The notes under the pieces are model-generated. The model saw nothing but the letters and a program-made list of their open reading frames with translations, did no database searches and was not told the DNA's origin. Of a stretch of DNA of 64,000 bases, positions 45,976-54,658 are shown piece by piece (the stretch's first letter is position 1; every line of letters begins with the position of its first letter). The position numbers were made by a program, and so were the translations under genes. This DNA comes from JACNLN01 sp964626495 (GTDB taxonomy: Bacteria; Fidelibacterota; Marinisomatia; Marinisomatales; CAZVFT01): NCBI GenBank assembly GCA_964626495.1, contig CAZVFT010000001.1, positions 1 to 64,000 on the forward strand, written 5' to 3'.

Positions 45976-46869
45976 TCAGACAAAAACCGAAAATGCCCTT
46001 GGAATTACTTTCACATCAATAGGAGTACTTCCGATGAGCTCACCATCAATATTGAGTCCTTCCTGCTCCTGCGGATAGATAGCAAATTCGGTAACTTGGT
46101 GATATTCCACAATGGGATCAGTGACATGGGAGCCGTCAAATATTTTGGGAAAGAGCTTCAGCAGTTTTCTTCTCGTTCCCTCACGGACGAGCACAAGATC
46201 AATTTTGCCATCATCCAGTTTTGCATGCGGAGCAATCCGCATTCCCTTGCCGGTATGCATTGTGTTGCAACCAATGGCAAAAATCCAATCATCTTCAATC
46301 TTCTCGCCATCTATCACAATTCTGGCATTTCTCCGAAATAGCTTCATCACCTCAATCAAAGTGGTAACGGTATACCGATTCCCACCCATCCACCGGATCT
46401 TTTCCGCTTTTACATTAATGTCGGCTACCATTCCCCACCCGATGATGTTAAATGCGTAAACCTCTTCATCTGCCATCTTTACATGAGCCACATCCAATTT
46501 TCGTGTTTTACCACCGATGATTTTTTCTGCCGCTGCCACAAGATCGAGACAATCGAGGTCGGTCATAAGGGAATTTCCTGTACCAGAAGGAATCACTCCA
46601 ATGGGTACCTGAAGCCCATCCTTTCGAGCGAGCAATCCATTAATGGCTTCGTATAGAGTGCCGTCACCGCCAATGATGCAAAAACCTTCAACTCCGGATA
46701 GATCTGCATCCCTGATCAGGTCTCTTGTATGGCCAGCATATTCCGTTATAATCACGTCTACATCTGCACCTTTTGAATCGAAAACCGGCTTCACGGCATC
46801 CAGTGCCCTCTCCCATTTTTTTGTTCCAGCAGCAGGATTCACAGCCAGGATATACTTTTTCTTATCCAT
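45976..46869 (-). CDS. Diacylglycerol/sphingosine kinase family lipid kinase
   Basis: The 297-residue protein belongs to the DAGK/LCB5/YegS fold. It shows AVNPAAGTKK at the nucleotide site, the GGDGTLYEAINGL motif, and GVIPSGTGNSLMTDL, followed by KLDVAHVK and the C-terminal beta domain with IAPHAKLDDGKIDLVLV and LNIDGELIGSTPIDVKVIP. These enzymes transfer phosphate from ATP to a lipid hydroxyl at the membrane. Substrate is unknown; diacylglycerol or a sphingoid base are options. It lies 28 bases upstream of the EEP gene and may share its transcript. Confidence 0.88.
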   Translation of the reverse strand: MDKKKYILAVNPAAGTKKWERALDAVKPVFDSKGADVDVIITEYAGHTRDLIRDADLSGVEGFCIIGGDGTLYEAINGLLARKDGLQVPIGVIPSGTGNSLMTDLDCLDLVAAAEKIIGGKTRKLDVAHVKMADEEVYAFNIIGWGMVADINVKAEKIRWMGGNRYTVTTLIEVMKLFRRNARIVIDGEKIEDDWIFAIGCNTMHTGKGMRIAPHAKLDDGKIDLVLVREGTRRKLLKLFPKIFDGSHVTDPIVEYHQVTEFAIYPQEQEGLNIDGELIGSTPIDVKVIPRAFSVFV

Positions 46870-46907
46870 TGATTAGACTCCTCATATTAACGAGCGATAT
46901 TTTTGAA

Positions 46908-48011
46908 TTAAAACTTGTAATAGAACGATAAGAAGGGTTGCTGAAAGTGAATTCCAATCCACAGGTTTTCGCTTTTCATACCAAAGAAGGGAAGGCTGTT
47001 TGTCATAAAACCGAAATCAAAAAAGACCGGAACGGGCTCATCTTCATCCTCTAATCGTTTATACCAGGATACATAGTAAGGATCATAAAATATTTCCGTC
47101 ATAACCTTCACGTTTTTTAAAACATCAATATCCATCCCAGCATAGACTCGGGGCATTATTTCCTCATCAGGATAATAAATGGCACTTGCTCCGATAGTAT
47201 AACCGATTCTCCCCTGTCTAGAAGATCTTAATTTAGAAATACTGTAAGTGATAAACACCTCTCCCCAGGGATTCCCATTATCTCCTCCAATATAAACCCA
47301 GCCAGTATCAGTAGTTGTTATATCAACAAATTCCCCGTTGTCATTTTCATATTCTCTATAATCAGACTTAGATGTGCGACCACGAGTGTGAATATGTCCA
47401 CCTATCGAAAATGCACGTAGAGATTTATAGTCCCCCTTTTCGAACAGTGTAAATTTTGGACGGATATTAAAATCTCCCCAGAAATAGTTTATCCAGTTGG
47501 TTGAAATCTGTAACCGATCGTTTAGCCCGAATGCCCACGACAGGAGACTGACATAAAATTCGCTTTTCCTCAGAGTAAACCCCGTAGGGTCAAACCAGAT
47601 GTCCATGAGCTGTTCATCGCTGAAATACCAGCGGTCGGGTTTCATAGCTGTTTCCTCTTCCCTTCTAGCTTTCGTTTTAAATTCAAATTGTTCAATTTTA
47701 TCAGCATCTATAAATAATTCTCCGAAACTTGTTTTTACTTTCAATCCCGTTTCTGTTTCTTCCAACAAAATTCCCTGAATTCTGTCCCCACTTTTAAGAA
47801 AAATCTCCACTTCCTCCGGCTGAATGTCAATTTTTTGGATTGTGACTGTTCCAAATACCGTTTCCACTGTGTAGGCGGTTTCTGTCTCTTCGAGGATAAC
47901 ACCGGTAATTTTATCACCACTTTTTAGATAAAATGTTTTCGGCTCCTGGGCAAAACTAATGGAGCTGATAAGGACTAAAAATAAAATAGAAGTCGTAATG
48001 ATTCGATTCAT
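46908..48011 (-). CDS. Outer-membrane beta protein with two SH3/LSm-like repeats
   Basis: The 367-residue protein has a signal peptide (about 1-21, ending SFAQ). Two tandem repeats follow: FYLKSGDKITGVILEETETA (about 27-46) and IFLKSGDRIQGILLEETETG (about 69-88), each continuing into a short beta stretch ending V.T.FG.(V/L).I. The rest alternates polar and aromatic residues and ends FLSFYYKF with terminal Phe, typical of an outer-membrane barrel. Similar modules occur in periplasmic or porin-like proteins of unknown role. AGGAGGTG lies before the ATG. It is upstream of the lipid kinase by 38 bases. Confidence 0.72.
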   Translation of the reverse strand: MNRIITTSILFLVLISSISFAQEPKTFYLKSGDKITGVILEETETAYTVETVFGTVTIQKIDIQPEEVEIFLKSGDRIQGILLEETETGLKVKTSFGELFIDADKIEQFEFKTKARREEETAMKPDRWYFSDEQLMDIWFDPTGFTLRKSEFYVSLLSWAFGLNDRLQISTNWINYFWGDFNIRPKFTLFEKGDYKSLRAFSIGGHIHTRGRTSKSDYREYENDNGEFVDITTTDTGWVYIGGDNGNPWGEVFITYSISKLRSSRQGRIGYTIGASAIYYPDEEIMPRVYAGMDIDVLKNVKVMTEIFYDPYYVSWYKRLEDEDEPVPVFFDFGFMTNSLPFFGMKSENLWIGIHFQQPFLSFYYKF

Positions 48012-48390
48012 GAGACACCTCCTTTTCTTGATCGCTAATCAGTTAGAAGCGTGACAGGTTAACGCAAATTTTTACTAATTAGTATCGAACACAATGGTAT
48101 GAATATACATATCTATTCACAAAAAATAACAAGAGTTTCGAGTAAAGGCTAAGGAAAAAATTATTTTCAATCCATCTTGATAAATTTTCCTGAAACCTCT
48201 ATACTCACAGGTGAAATTTGCGTTACAAGTAATAAGTTACAAGTTTAAAGTACCAAGTAACAAGTTTCAAGTTGAAGCAAAGCACCCTGCCCCGATTTAT
48301 CGTGCGAAACATAGTACCGAAGGAAGAGGTTTGGGTAACTAGTTAGGATTGATCGTTGGTGACGATTGACATGTTCAAGATAACCTTATT
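48012..48390. repeat. Divergent gap with 12-bp inverted repeat and AAGT-rich direct repeats
   Basis: TAACGCAAATTT (48060-48071) faces AAATTTGCGTTA (48214-48225), perfect over 12 bases around 142 bases of AT-rich sequence. Then 48223-48273 holds short direct repeats of the AAGTTACAAGTTT type. No gene is supported here; promoters of the two diverging genes must lie in it. Confidence 0.45.
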
Positions 48391-49605
48391 ATGAAAAAGA
48401 AAAAAATCAGTAAGATCATTGTGGACTCATCAGTAAGGGACACGCCACTTGCAGAATCTTACATCCGGAATAATCCAAAAGCCGTTGTTGAGGAACGCGA
48501 TCTGTCCCCTGAAACACAGGAGCAGTTTTTTCCGAAGACCGCCAGTCGCAGAAAAAGAGAAATCTTCCTCACTCGATCCAGAGGACACACCTTAAAACAG
48601 TGTCCCGGAACAGCCCGCTCCTATATCTGCTGTAATTATCATGTGATCAACCAAACCTTTGGCTGTCCTATGGACTGTACCTACTGTATTCTTCAGTTTT
48701 ACTTGAATAATCCAGTCACTATGGTTTATGCAGATGTTGAATCCATTTTCAAAGAGATGGAAGAAAAGATTGCTCAACAGCCGGAGAGATTTTTTCGCAT
48801 CGGGACAGGAGAGCTGACGGACAGTTTTGCTTTTGATGACAGCTCGGGCTTTTCCATAGAGATTGTGAAAAAATTTGCCCACATTAAAAACGCTATTCTC
48901 GAACTAAAGACAAAAACCAATACTGTCAAAAACATGTATGAATTGAATCACAACGGTCGTACAGTTATTGCTTGGTCGCTAAATCCACCCAATATCATCA
49001 AATCAGAGGAATACAATACATCTTCCCTGCCAAAAAGACTGGCAGCAGCAAAAGAAATAGAGGATGAGGGATATAAGCTTGCATTTCATTTCGACCCTAT
49101 TCTTCATCACAAAGGTTGGAAGGATAATTATGAAACTCTAATCCAGCAGCTTTTTTCTACAATCAAACCTGAAAGCATTACCTGGATTTCGATGGGTTCC
49201 CTCCGCTTCCCTCCTGATATGAAAGATAAGGTTTTGTCAAAATTCCCCGGAACTAAAATTATGTTTGGCGAATTCATACGGGGACTGGACGGAAAGATAC
49301 GATATATAAAACCACTCCGCCTTGAACTTTATTGTCATGTCTACCGTTGTCTTCGGAAATATGGCGGCGATGATCTTTTTATCTACTTCTGTATGGAACC
49401 GTCAAGTGTCTGGAAGGCGGTCTTCGGCTGGAGTCTTGAGAGTAATGAACATCTAGATTATCTTTTTGCCGAGAGTTTGTATCATCGATTCCCCGAGCTA
49501 ATGATTGATCTCCCTAAACGCAAGGTTTATGATCGAGGATATCCCCTTCATAAAACCCCTCATGTTATTCCCGGAATTACATCAATGGAGCCACCCGTTT
49601 CATGA
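48391..49605 (+). CDS. Spore photoproduct lyase-like radical SAM protein
   Basis: The 404-residue protein resembles SplB. The radical SAM cluster cysteines are C92, C96 and C99 in FGCPMDCTYCILQFYLN, with the CX3CX2C spacing. Nearby YICCNYHVINQTFGC and later ELKTKTNTVKN, VIAWSLNPP, RLAAAKEIEDEGYKLAFHFDPI match SPL family order. SplB repairs UV-induced thymine photoproducts in spores; this organism shows no other spore genes, so the substrate is open, possibly DNA photoproducts or something else. Its stop overlaps the start of the peptide-binding lipoprotein gene (ATGA). Confidence 0.83.
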   Translation: MKKKKISKIIVDSSVRDTPLAESYIRNNPKAVVEERDLSPETQEQFFPKTASRRKREIFLTRSRGHTLKQCPGTARSYICCNYHVINQTFGCPMDCTYCILQFYLNNPVTMVYADVESIFKEMEEKIAQQPERFFRIGTGELTDSFAFDDSSGFSIEIVKKFAHIKNAILELKTKTNTVKNMYELNHNGRTVIAWSLNPPNIIKSEEYNTSSLPKRLAAAKEIEDEGYKLAFHFDPILHHKGWKDNYETLIQQLFSTIKPESITWISMGSLRFPPDMKDKVLSKFPGTKIMFGEFIRGLDGKIRYIKPLRLELYCHVYRCLRKYGGDDLFIYFCMEPSSVWKAVFGWSLESNEHLDYLFAESLYHRFPELMIDLPKRKVYDRGYPLHKTPHVIPGITSMEPPVS

Positions 49606-51116
49606 TAAAAAAATTGTTTCTATTCATCGCCCTCATCCTCATTGCCGGCTGCGATCGAGAAATGAACCCTGATCAGCTAAACCTCAGTATCTTATCAGAT
49701 ATTAAAGGGTTTGATCCTATTCAGTCGGTGGATGTCCGCACAGGAACCACAATCACCTTGGTATATGATAATCTGGTTCAATTTGGTGACAGCACGGAAA
49801 TTCTACCCGGTATTGCTAGGTCGTGGAAAATTTCAACTGACGGATTAACGTATACATTCGAGATTCATCAAGGATTTAAATTCCATGACGGAAATAAGAT
49901 TTCTGCCGGAGATGTGGTTTATTCTCTTAATCGGCTGAAGGATTCACCAAATTCATGGCTTTTCTTACATATTCATCAGATTTCAGCACCTGAAGGAGAG
50001 AACGGCTACGTTGTTCAAATTACACTTAAAGAATCATTTTCACCATTTCTACAATTTCTCGCCATGCCGGCGATGTCTATTCTCAACCACGACCTTGTTG
50101 AAAGTGGCGACATTGACCTTTTTACAACACCAGCAGGATCAGGTCCGTGGATATTGAAAGAGTGGGTTAGGGATGGACATATGTTCTTTGTTGCTAATAG
50201 AGATTACTTTTATGGATCGCCCAAAATAGAAAAAGTCAAAATTCGTGTAATTTCGGAGGAGATGACGCAGTCAGCGGAATTCGAAGCCAGTAACCTCGAT
50301 ATCATTGGAATTCCTCTTGCAGAATTTGAAGCATGGATCAACAACCCAAAGTGGGAGGGGCTCATTTTCGCTCAGAATGAGCTGAGCATCTACTACATTG
50401 GTCTAAACTGTTCACGCCCACCATTTGATGATGTTCTGGTGCGGCAGGCGATGAACTATGCTGTGGACAGGGAAAAAATTCTAAAATACGTTCTCTCTAA
50501 TCGCGGCACCCTCGCTCACGGAACCATACCCCACGGACTTCCTTGTTACGATCCTTGCAGAAAAGCCTATCCCTATAATCCACAGAAGGCAAAGGAGCTT
50601 CTGTCGAAAGCTGGATACCCCAGCGGATTTTCAATGGAATTGTGGCAGAGCCATGCTTCAGAACTTGCTCAAGTAATGGAAGCATTTCAGGCGTATTGGA
50701 AGGCAGTAGGAATAAATGTAAAAATTGTGAAAAATGACTGGAATATATTCAAAACTGCGGTTAGAGAAGGAAAGCCCGACGCATATTATCTGGACTGGTA
50801 TGCTGACTACCCCGATGGAGAAAATTTTTTATATCCTCTTTTTCATTCGTCGGAGTCTATGACCAAACGGAATCGCTATTCCAATCCTGAGGTTGATCGT
50901 CTTATCGAATCAATCCAGACAATGCCAGACTCAGAAGAAAGAATAGATATTATCAAATCAGTGGATCAGATGATCTATGAAGAGGCTCCCTGGGTGTTTC
51001 TATGGCATTCCGTTAGTCACACGGTGGTACAACCGTGGATAGAAGGGTATTCCCCAAAACTGATGTTTAATGCACAAAAATATTTGGGGGTGAAAAAGAA
51101 TCTTGGAGTGCAATAA
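49602..51116 (+). CDS. Peptide/oligosaccharide ABC transporter substrate-binding lipoprotein
   Basis: The 504-residue protein is a family 5 solute-binding protein (DppA/OppA-like). The lipobox is IAGC with Cys17. Family stretches are SDIKGFDPIQS, LPGIARSWKISTDGLTYTFEIHQGFKFHDGNKISAGDVVYSLNR, and VRQAMNYAVDREKIL, with YPYNPQKAKELLSKAGYP. It captures peptides or similar solutes in the periplasm for the permeases at 51811-53779. The permease genes are separated from it by a decayed transposase and REP-like repeats, so the operon may have been split by insertion. Confidence 0.9.
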   Translation: MIKKLFLFIALILIAGCDREMNPDQLNLSILSDIKGFDPIQSVDVRTGTTITLVYDNLVQFGDSTEILPGIARSWKISTDGLTYTFEIHQGFKFHDGNKISAGDVVYSLNRLKDSPNSWLFLHIHQISAPEGENGYVVQITLKESFSPFLQFLAMPAMSILNHDLVESGDIDLFTTPAGSGPWILKEWVRDGHMFFVANRDYFYGSPKIEKVKIRVISEEMTQSAEFEASNLDIIGIPLAEFEAWINNPKWEGLIFAQNELSIYYIGLNCSRPPFDDVLVRQAMNYAVDREKILKYVLSNRGTLAHGTIPHGLPCYDPCRKAYPYNPQKAKELLSKAGYPSGFSMELWQSHASELAQVMEAFQAYWKAVGINVKIVKNDWNIFKTAVREGKPDAYYLDWYADYPDGENFLYPLFHSSESMTKRNRYSNPEVDRLIESIQTMPDSEERIDIIKSVDQMIYEEAPWVFLWHSVSHTVVQPWIEGYSPKLMFNAQKYLGVKKNLGVQ

Positions 51117-51202
51117 TGAAGCGTAGCGGAATTATTGCTTAACTTATGTTAGAAGTAATAAATAGTATTTTATGGAAATTATGAAAGTTTAAAAATGATT
51201 CC

Positions 51203-51236
51203 GTCCAACAACCATTGGACTACATCATTTTACTCC
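51203..51236. repeat. REP-like element left of the RAYT remnant
   Basis: GTCCAA (51203-51208) faces TTGGAC (51215-51220), then CATTTTACTCC at 51226-51236. The last 11 bases recur at 51738-51748 on the other side of the transposase remnant in the same orientation. Confidence 0.55.
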
Positions 51237-51252
51237 GGATCGCTTAAGGCTA

Positions 51253-51696
51253 ATGAAGTACAAACGATATTTACATAATCCACCACATATTTTTGTAGAT
51301 GGTACATACTATTTTTTAACAGCCGCTACCTATAAAAAAAGAAGGCATTTTGATACGCCAGAAAAAAGGAATTTCCTCGAAAAGTGTGTCATTAGAGTAT
51401 TTCAGATTATATTTAGGGATATCCATAGGGATACCAGTAACTATCTGAAAAGAAAAGGGGTAAGAAGGGGGTTAAAAATCTGGTGGAATTATTGGGATAC
51501 ATTAATCCATAATTTAGATCAATATGAGTTTTACACATATTATATTTGGTTAAATCCTGTAAAGCACGGCTGTGTTTATGATTCAGCACAATGGAAATGG
51601 ATGAAGCTTGAAAATGTAGAAAAAATGGAAGAGGATAGAGCAAAGGAGATATTAGGGAATAAAAAACTTATAAAGAAGATTTATGATGATTTTTGA
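51253..51696 (+). pseudogene. Decayed REP-associated tyrosine transposase (RAYT)
   Basis: The 147-residue frame starts like a RAYT: GTYYFLTAATYKKRRHFDTPEKR. It then jumps to the C-terminal part FRDIHRDTSNYLKRKG...WWNYWDTLIHNLDQYEFYTYYIWLNPVKHG, which matches RAYT ends. The middle, which should hold the metal-binding His-hydrophobic-His of the Y1 catalytic core (the VMPNHFH-type segment), is missing, an internal loss of about 40 residues. It can hardly be active. It lies between two REP-like sequences and between transporter genes. RAYTs are thought to move REP elements. Confidence 0.72.
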
Positions 51697-51717
51697 GAGA
51701 CTGTGAAAGGAGTACAA

Positions 51718-51748
51718 TCCGTCAAAAGCCGGACAGGCATTTTACTCC
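51718..51748. repeat. REP-like element right of the RAYT remnant
   Basis: Core TCCGTCAAAAGCCGGA (51718-51733), then CATTTTACTCC at 51738-51748, the latter shared with the left element. The core fits the family at 2465 and 34738-34864. Confidence 0.55.
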
Positions 51749-51810
51749 TCGTTATTCTGATGTGAGATTTGAATGATAATCACTATTTTTACACAAGCTA
51801 AATATTTATA

Positions 51811-52743
51811 ATGACTGACTATCTTATAAAACGAATTCTCCAAACCATACCGGTAATACTGGGGGTCATTACTTTCACATTCATTTTAATGTACATCGTT
51901 CCTGGTGACCCGGTGATGTCTATGGTTGGAGAACGTTATGACGAAGCCACCATCCAACAACTCCGGGAAGAGCTTAATTTAGACGATCCAGTATGGATTC
52001 AATATTTTCGCTATCTTGGGAATCTTGTACAAGGTGATATGGGAAAATCGTTTGTTACTTTCCGACCTGTAATGGATGACTTGCTGGCAAAATTTCCTTA
52101 TACGCTTATACTGGCTATGTCCGCTATGTTTGTTTCTATCACCATTGGGTTAATAGTTGGCGTGGTATCATCGCTGAAGCCCCATTCCCTGCTGGACAAA
52201 GGAACCATGTTTTTTGCATTGGCTGGAATCTCGGCTCCTGTCTTCTGGGTGGGGCTCATTCTTGTGCTGATTGTCGGTGTGAATCTGAAATGGCTGCCAC
52301 CTACAGGTTATGGTGGAGTTCAATATCTTATCCTCCCCGCTATCACTCTTGGGACAAGGTCTGCCGCTTTTCTGGCTCGAGTTACAAGGGCTTCTATGCT
52401 CGATGAATTAAGGCAGGATTACGTCCGAACAGCGCGGGCAAAGGGGGTGCCAAAATGGAAGATCGTTCTGAAACACGCTTTTCCCAACACACTTATACCC
52501 GTTATTACCATTATCGGTGTGGATTTCGGAAGCTACCTATCTGGCGCTGTACTAACAGAATCCATCTTCGGCTGGCCCGGTATCGGAAGATTTGCTCTTG
52601 ATGCGATTTTAAAACGGGATTTTCCTGTTATACAAGGGACGGTATTGTTCGCCGCCATGATGTTCATTCTGGCAAACCTCATTGTTGACTTGCTCTACGG
52701 TGTAGTAAATCCAAAAGTGAGACTGGAAAGAAAAGGTGGATAA
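51811..52743 (+). CDS. ABC transporter permease, DppB/OppB type
   Basis: The 310-residue permease has six membrane segments and starts ILQTIPVILGVITFTFILMYIVPGDP, the DppB/OppB signature. The EAA loop that contacts the ATPase lies near 205-235 (DYVRTARAKGVPKWKIVLKHAFPNTL, first part). GAVLTESIFGWPGIGRFALDAI closes the family pattern. It pairs with the following permease to form the membrane channel for the binding protein at 49602. No ATP-binding genes follow, so the ATPase must be encoded elsewhere. Confidence 0.93.
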   Translation: MTDYLIKRILQTIPVILGVITFTFILMYIVPGDPVMSMVGERYDEATIQQLREELNLDDPVWIQYFRYLGNLVQGDMGKSFVTFRPVMDDLLAKFPYTLILAMSAMFVSITIGLIVGVVSSLKPHSLLDKGTMFFALAGISAPVFWVGLILVLIVGVNLKWLPPTGYGGVQYLILPAITLGTRSAAFLARVTRASMLDELRQDYVRTARAKGVPKWKIVLKHAFPNTLIPVITIIGVDFGSYLSGAVLTESIFGWPGIGRFALDAILKRDFPVIQGTVLFAAMMFILANLIVDLLYGVVNPKVRLERKGG

Positions 52744-53779
52744 CAGACATAAAGGAATCTGGCGAGAATCGTGGCGCCGACTGAAAAAAGACAGGGGTGC
52801 TATGTTTGGTCTGATATTAGCGAGCCTTCTTGTTTTTGTTGGTTTGTTTGCTCCTGGGCTTGCTCCCATGAATCCTTACCTGCAGGTACTGGAATATCAG
52901 AAGAAACCAACGGGGTTTGAAGGAAATATTCTGATTTTTAAAAAAGGCGAGCTTATGGTGAGCCCTGTTGTTGCCGTTCAATCCTTTGAGGTTGTTGGCG
53001 ACAGTATTAATTATGTGGATTTAATGGGGAGAAAGTATACAGAAAGCATATATGAACTTGCTGGAGAGACTAAATCCGACTGGTATAAAACCCCTCGTTT
53101 CTGGCTTGGTACTGATAATTTTGGGAGGGATGTGCTATCCAGAATCATCTATGGTGCGAGGATTTCCCTGGAAGTGGGATTCATCGCCAGCACGATATCA
53201 CTAATTTTTGGGGTATTACTGGGTGCCCTTTCCGGATATTATGGTGGCTGGGTGGATACCATCGTGATGCGGTTTACTGACATTATGTTTGGCTTTCCTG
53301 CACTTCTTTTTCTGATTGGAATTACCGCAGCTTTTGAACCAAGCCTGACAGTAGTATTTTTCGCCATTGGATTTGTCAGCTGGCCCTCTATGGCAAGGGT
53401 AGTGCGAGGACAGGTTTTGAGTGTGAAGGAGCAGGAATATATCCAGGCAGTAAAAGTGTTAAGATTGCCTGACAGATCAATTATCCTCTACCACATTCTC
53501 CCAAACGCCATTGCTCCAATTATAGTGGCTTACACGATGGGAATTGCTGGAGCTATCATGGCAGAAGCGAGCCTATCATTTCTCGGGCTTGGCGCCCAGC
53601 CTCCAACACCCTCCTGGGGAGCGATGATAAATTATGGGAAGGATTTTCTCCGGGTGGCACCAGGAATGAGCCTCTATCCCGGACTGGCTATAGCTCTCAC
53701 TGTTCTGGGGTTTAATCTGCTGGGCGATGGATTGAGGGATGCGCTGGATCCAAAGATGAGCAATAAAAAGATGCTGTAA
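52736..53779 (+). CDS. ABC transporter permease, DppC/OppC type
   Basis: The 347-residue permease begins at GTG (52736), overlapping the previous gene by eight bases, with GGAAAG in front. It has the OppC-N segment (RLKKDRGAMFGLILASLLVFVG). An enlarged outer loop (about 40-115) separates the first helix from the core. The core shows WLGTDNFGRDVLSRIIYGAR, the EAA loop EYIQAVKVLRLPDRSIILYH, and AEASLSFLGLGAQPPTPSWG. It is the second half of the importer channel. The long loop is unlike shorter DppC proteins and may contact the binding protein. Confidence 0.93.
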   Translation: MDNRHKGIWRESWRRLKKDRGAMFGLILASLLVFVGLFAPGLAPMNPYLQVLEYQKKPTGFEGNILIFKKGELMVSPVVAVQSFEVVGDSINYVDLMGRKYTESIYELAGETKSDWYKTPRFWLGTDNFGRDVLSRIIYGARISLEVGFIASTISLIFGVLLGALSGYYGGWVDTIVMRFTDIMFGFPALLFLIGITAAFEPSLTVVFFAIGFVSWPSMARVVRGQVLSVKEQEYIQAVKVLRLPDRSIILYHILPNAIAPIIVAYTMGIAGAIMAEASLSFLGLGAQPPTPSWGAMINYGKDFLRVAPGMSLYPGLAIALTVLGFNLLGDGLRDALDPKMSNKKML

Positions 53780-53872
53780 TAATTAGAATTATTTTAACAG
53801 GTTTTTAACCAGTCCTAAAACTCACTCCACAATCTTTCAATATCCACCTTTATCTGGTCCAATTCTTTATCT

Positions 53873-54658
53873 TTATTTCTTCCACTTTTCCAGTTCTTTA
53901 ATTAACTCATCTTTCAATATCGGTAAAAGAGTGTCCCTTTCCGACTCTGGTAAAAATTGAGATAAATCCCCCTTTAACTTTCTATTTTCGAATTTTTCAA
54001 TTCTGCTGAAAAGAGTACCAATATTAAATTCCTTTTTTAATCTGGGGTATATTTTCAATTTTTCTTCAACAATTTCCCAATCAACCGGAATATTTTTTAA
54101 AATCAAATAGTGAAGGTCATATAAATCTCTTCCCTTTCCACGAACCAGAATTGCTCTGATTTTTTCTGCTAAAATTTCCTGCCAATCTAAATGTGTAACA
54201 ATGGGCAAACCACCTATTGGATAATCTGTTCTCAAAATCGTTTTTTTAATCTTTTTAACCGGCTTCTCTCTTAATGAAAAATCTATTGAAATATTTAAAG
54301 GATATTTCCTTGCTTTTGGATAATACGAAAGAATTTTTGAATAGGAATGATTGATTTTTTTCTTTGATGATTTTAATATTATTTCTTTGACTTCTAAATT
54401 CATTCTTTTAATAATTCTGTTCATTAATCCATCAAGAGAATTTGAAAATATCAAAGAAGTAAAATCTAAGTCCATTGAAAATCTTGAGGCGCCTAAAAGC
54501 AGATGAATCGCTGTCCCTCCTTTAAAAAAAATCTTTCCCGACTCTTTCTCAGTATAAATATTCTTTAAAAATAGAATTTGAAGATATTCTCTTAAAATTG
54601 TTTCTTGGTCTATTCCTATTTTTTTTGATAGTTCCTGTATTTGATTGTTCGTTATCAT
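53873..54658 (-). CDS. AbiEii/AbiGii-type nucleotidyltransferase toxin
   Basis: The 261-residue protein matches the type IV toxin-antitoxin AbiEii family. The nucleotidyltransferase loop IFFKGGTAIHLLLGASRFSMDLDF (43-66, first part) holds the GG and the two acidic residues of D-L-D. DWQEILAEKIRAILVRGKGRDLYDLHYL gives the K..R....R.RDLYDL motif. Members can transfer nucleotides to targets such as tRNA and stop growth, often to limit phage. Its start overlaps the antitoxin stop by four bases. It is AT-rich like its partner, differing from neighbouring genes. Confidence 0.88.
   Translation of the reverse strand: MITNNQIQELSKKIGIDQETILREYLQILFLKNIYTEKESGKIFFKGGTAIHLLLGASRFSMDLDFTSLIFSNSLDGLMNRIIKRMNLEVKEIILKSSKKKINHSYSKILSYYPKARKYPLNISIDFSLREKPVKKIKKTILRTDYPIGGLPIVTHLDWQEILAEKIRAILVRGKGRDLYDLHYLILKNIPVDWEIVEEKLKIYPRLKKEFNIGTLFSRIEKFENRKLKGDLSQFLPESERDTLLPILKDELIKELEKWKK

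Noticed and set aside
48223..48273. Short direct repeats, possible CRISPR
   Set aside because: Units are about ten bases, imperfect and without unique spacers.
53783..53803. AATAATT/AATTATT hairpin after the DppC gene as terminator
   Set aside because: The loop is only two bases and the stem pure AT; too weak to call.
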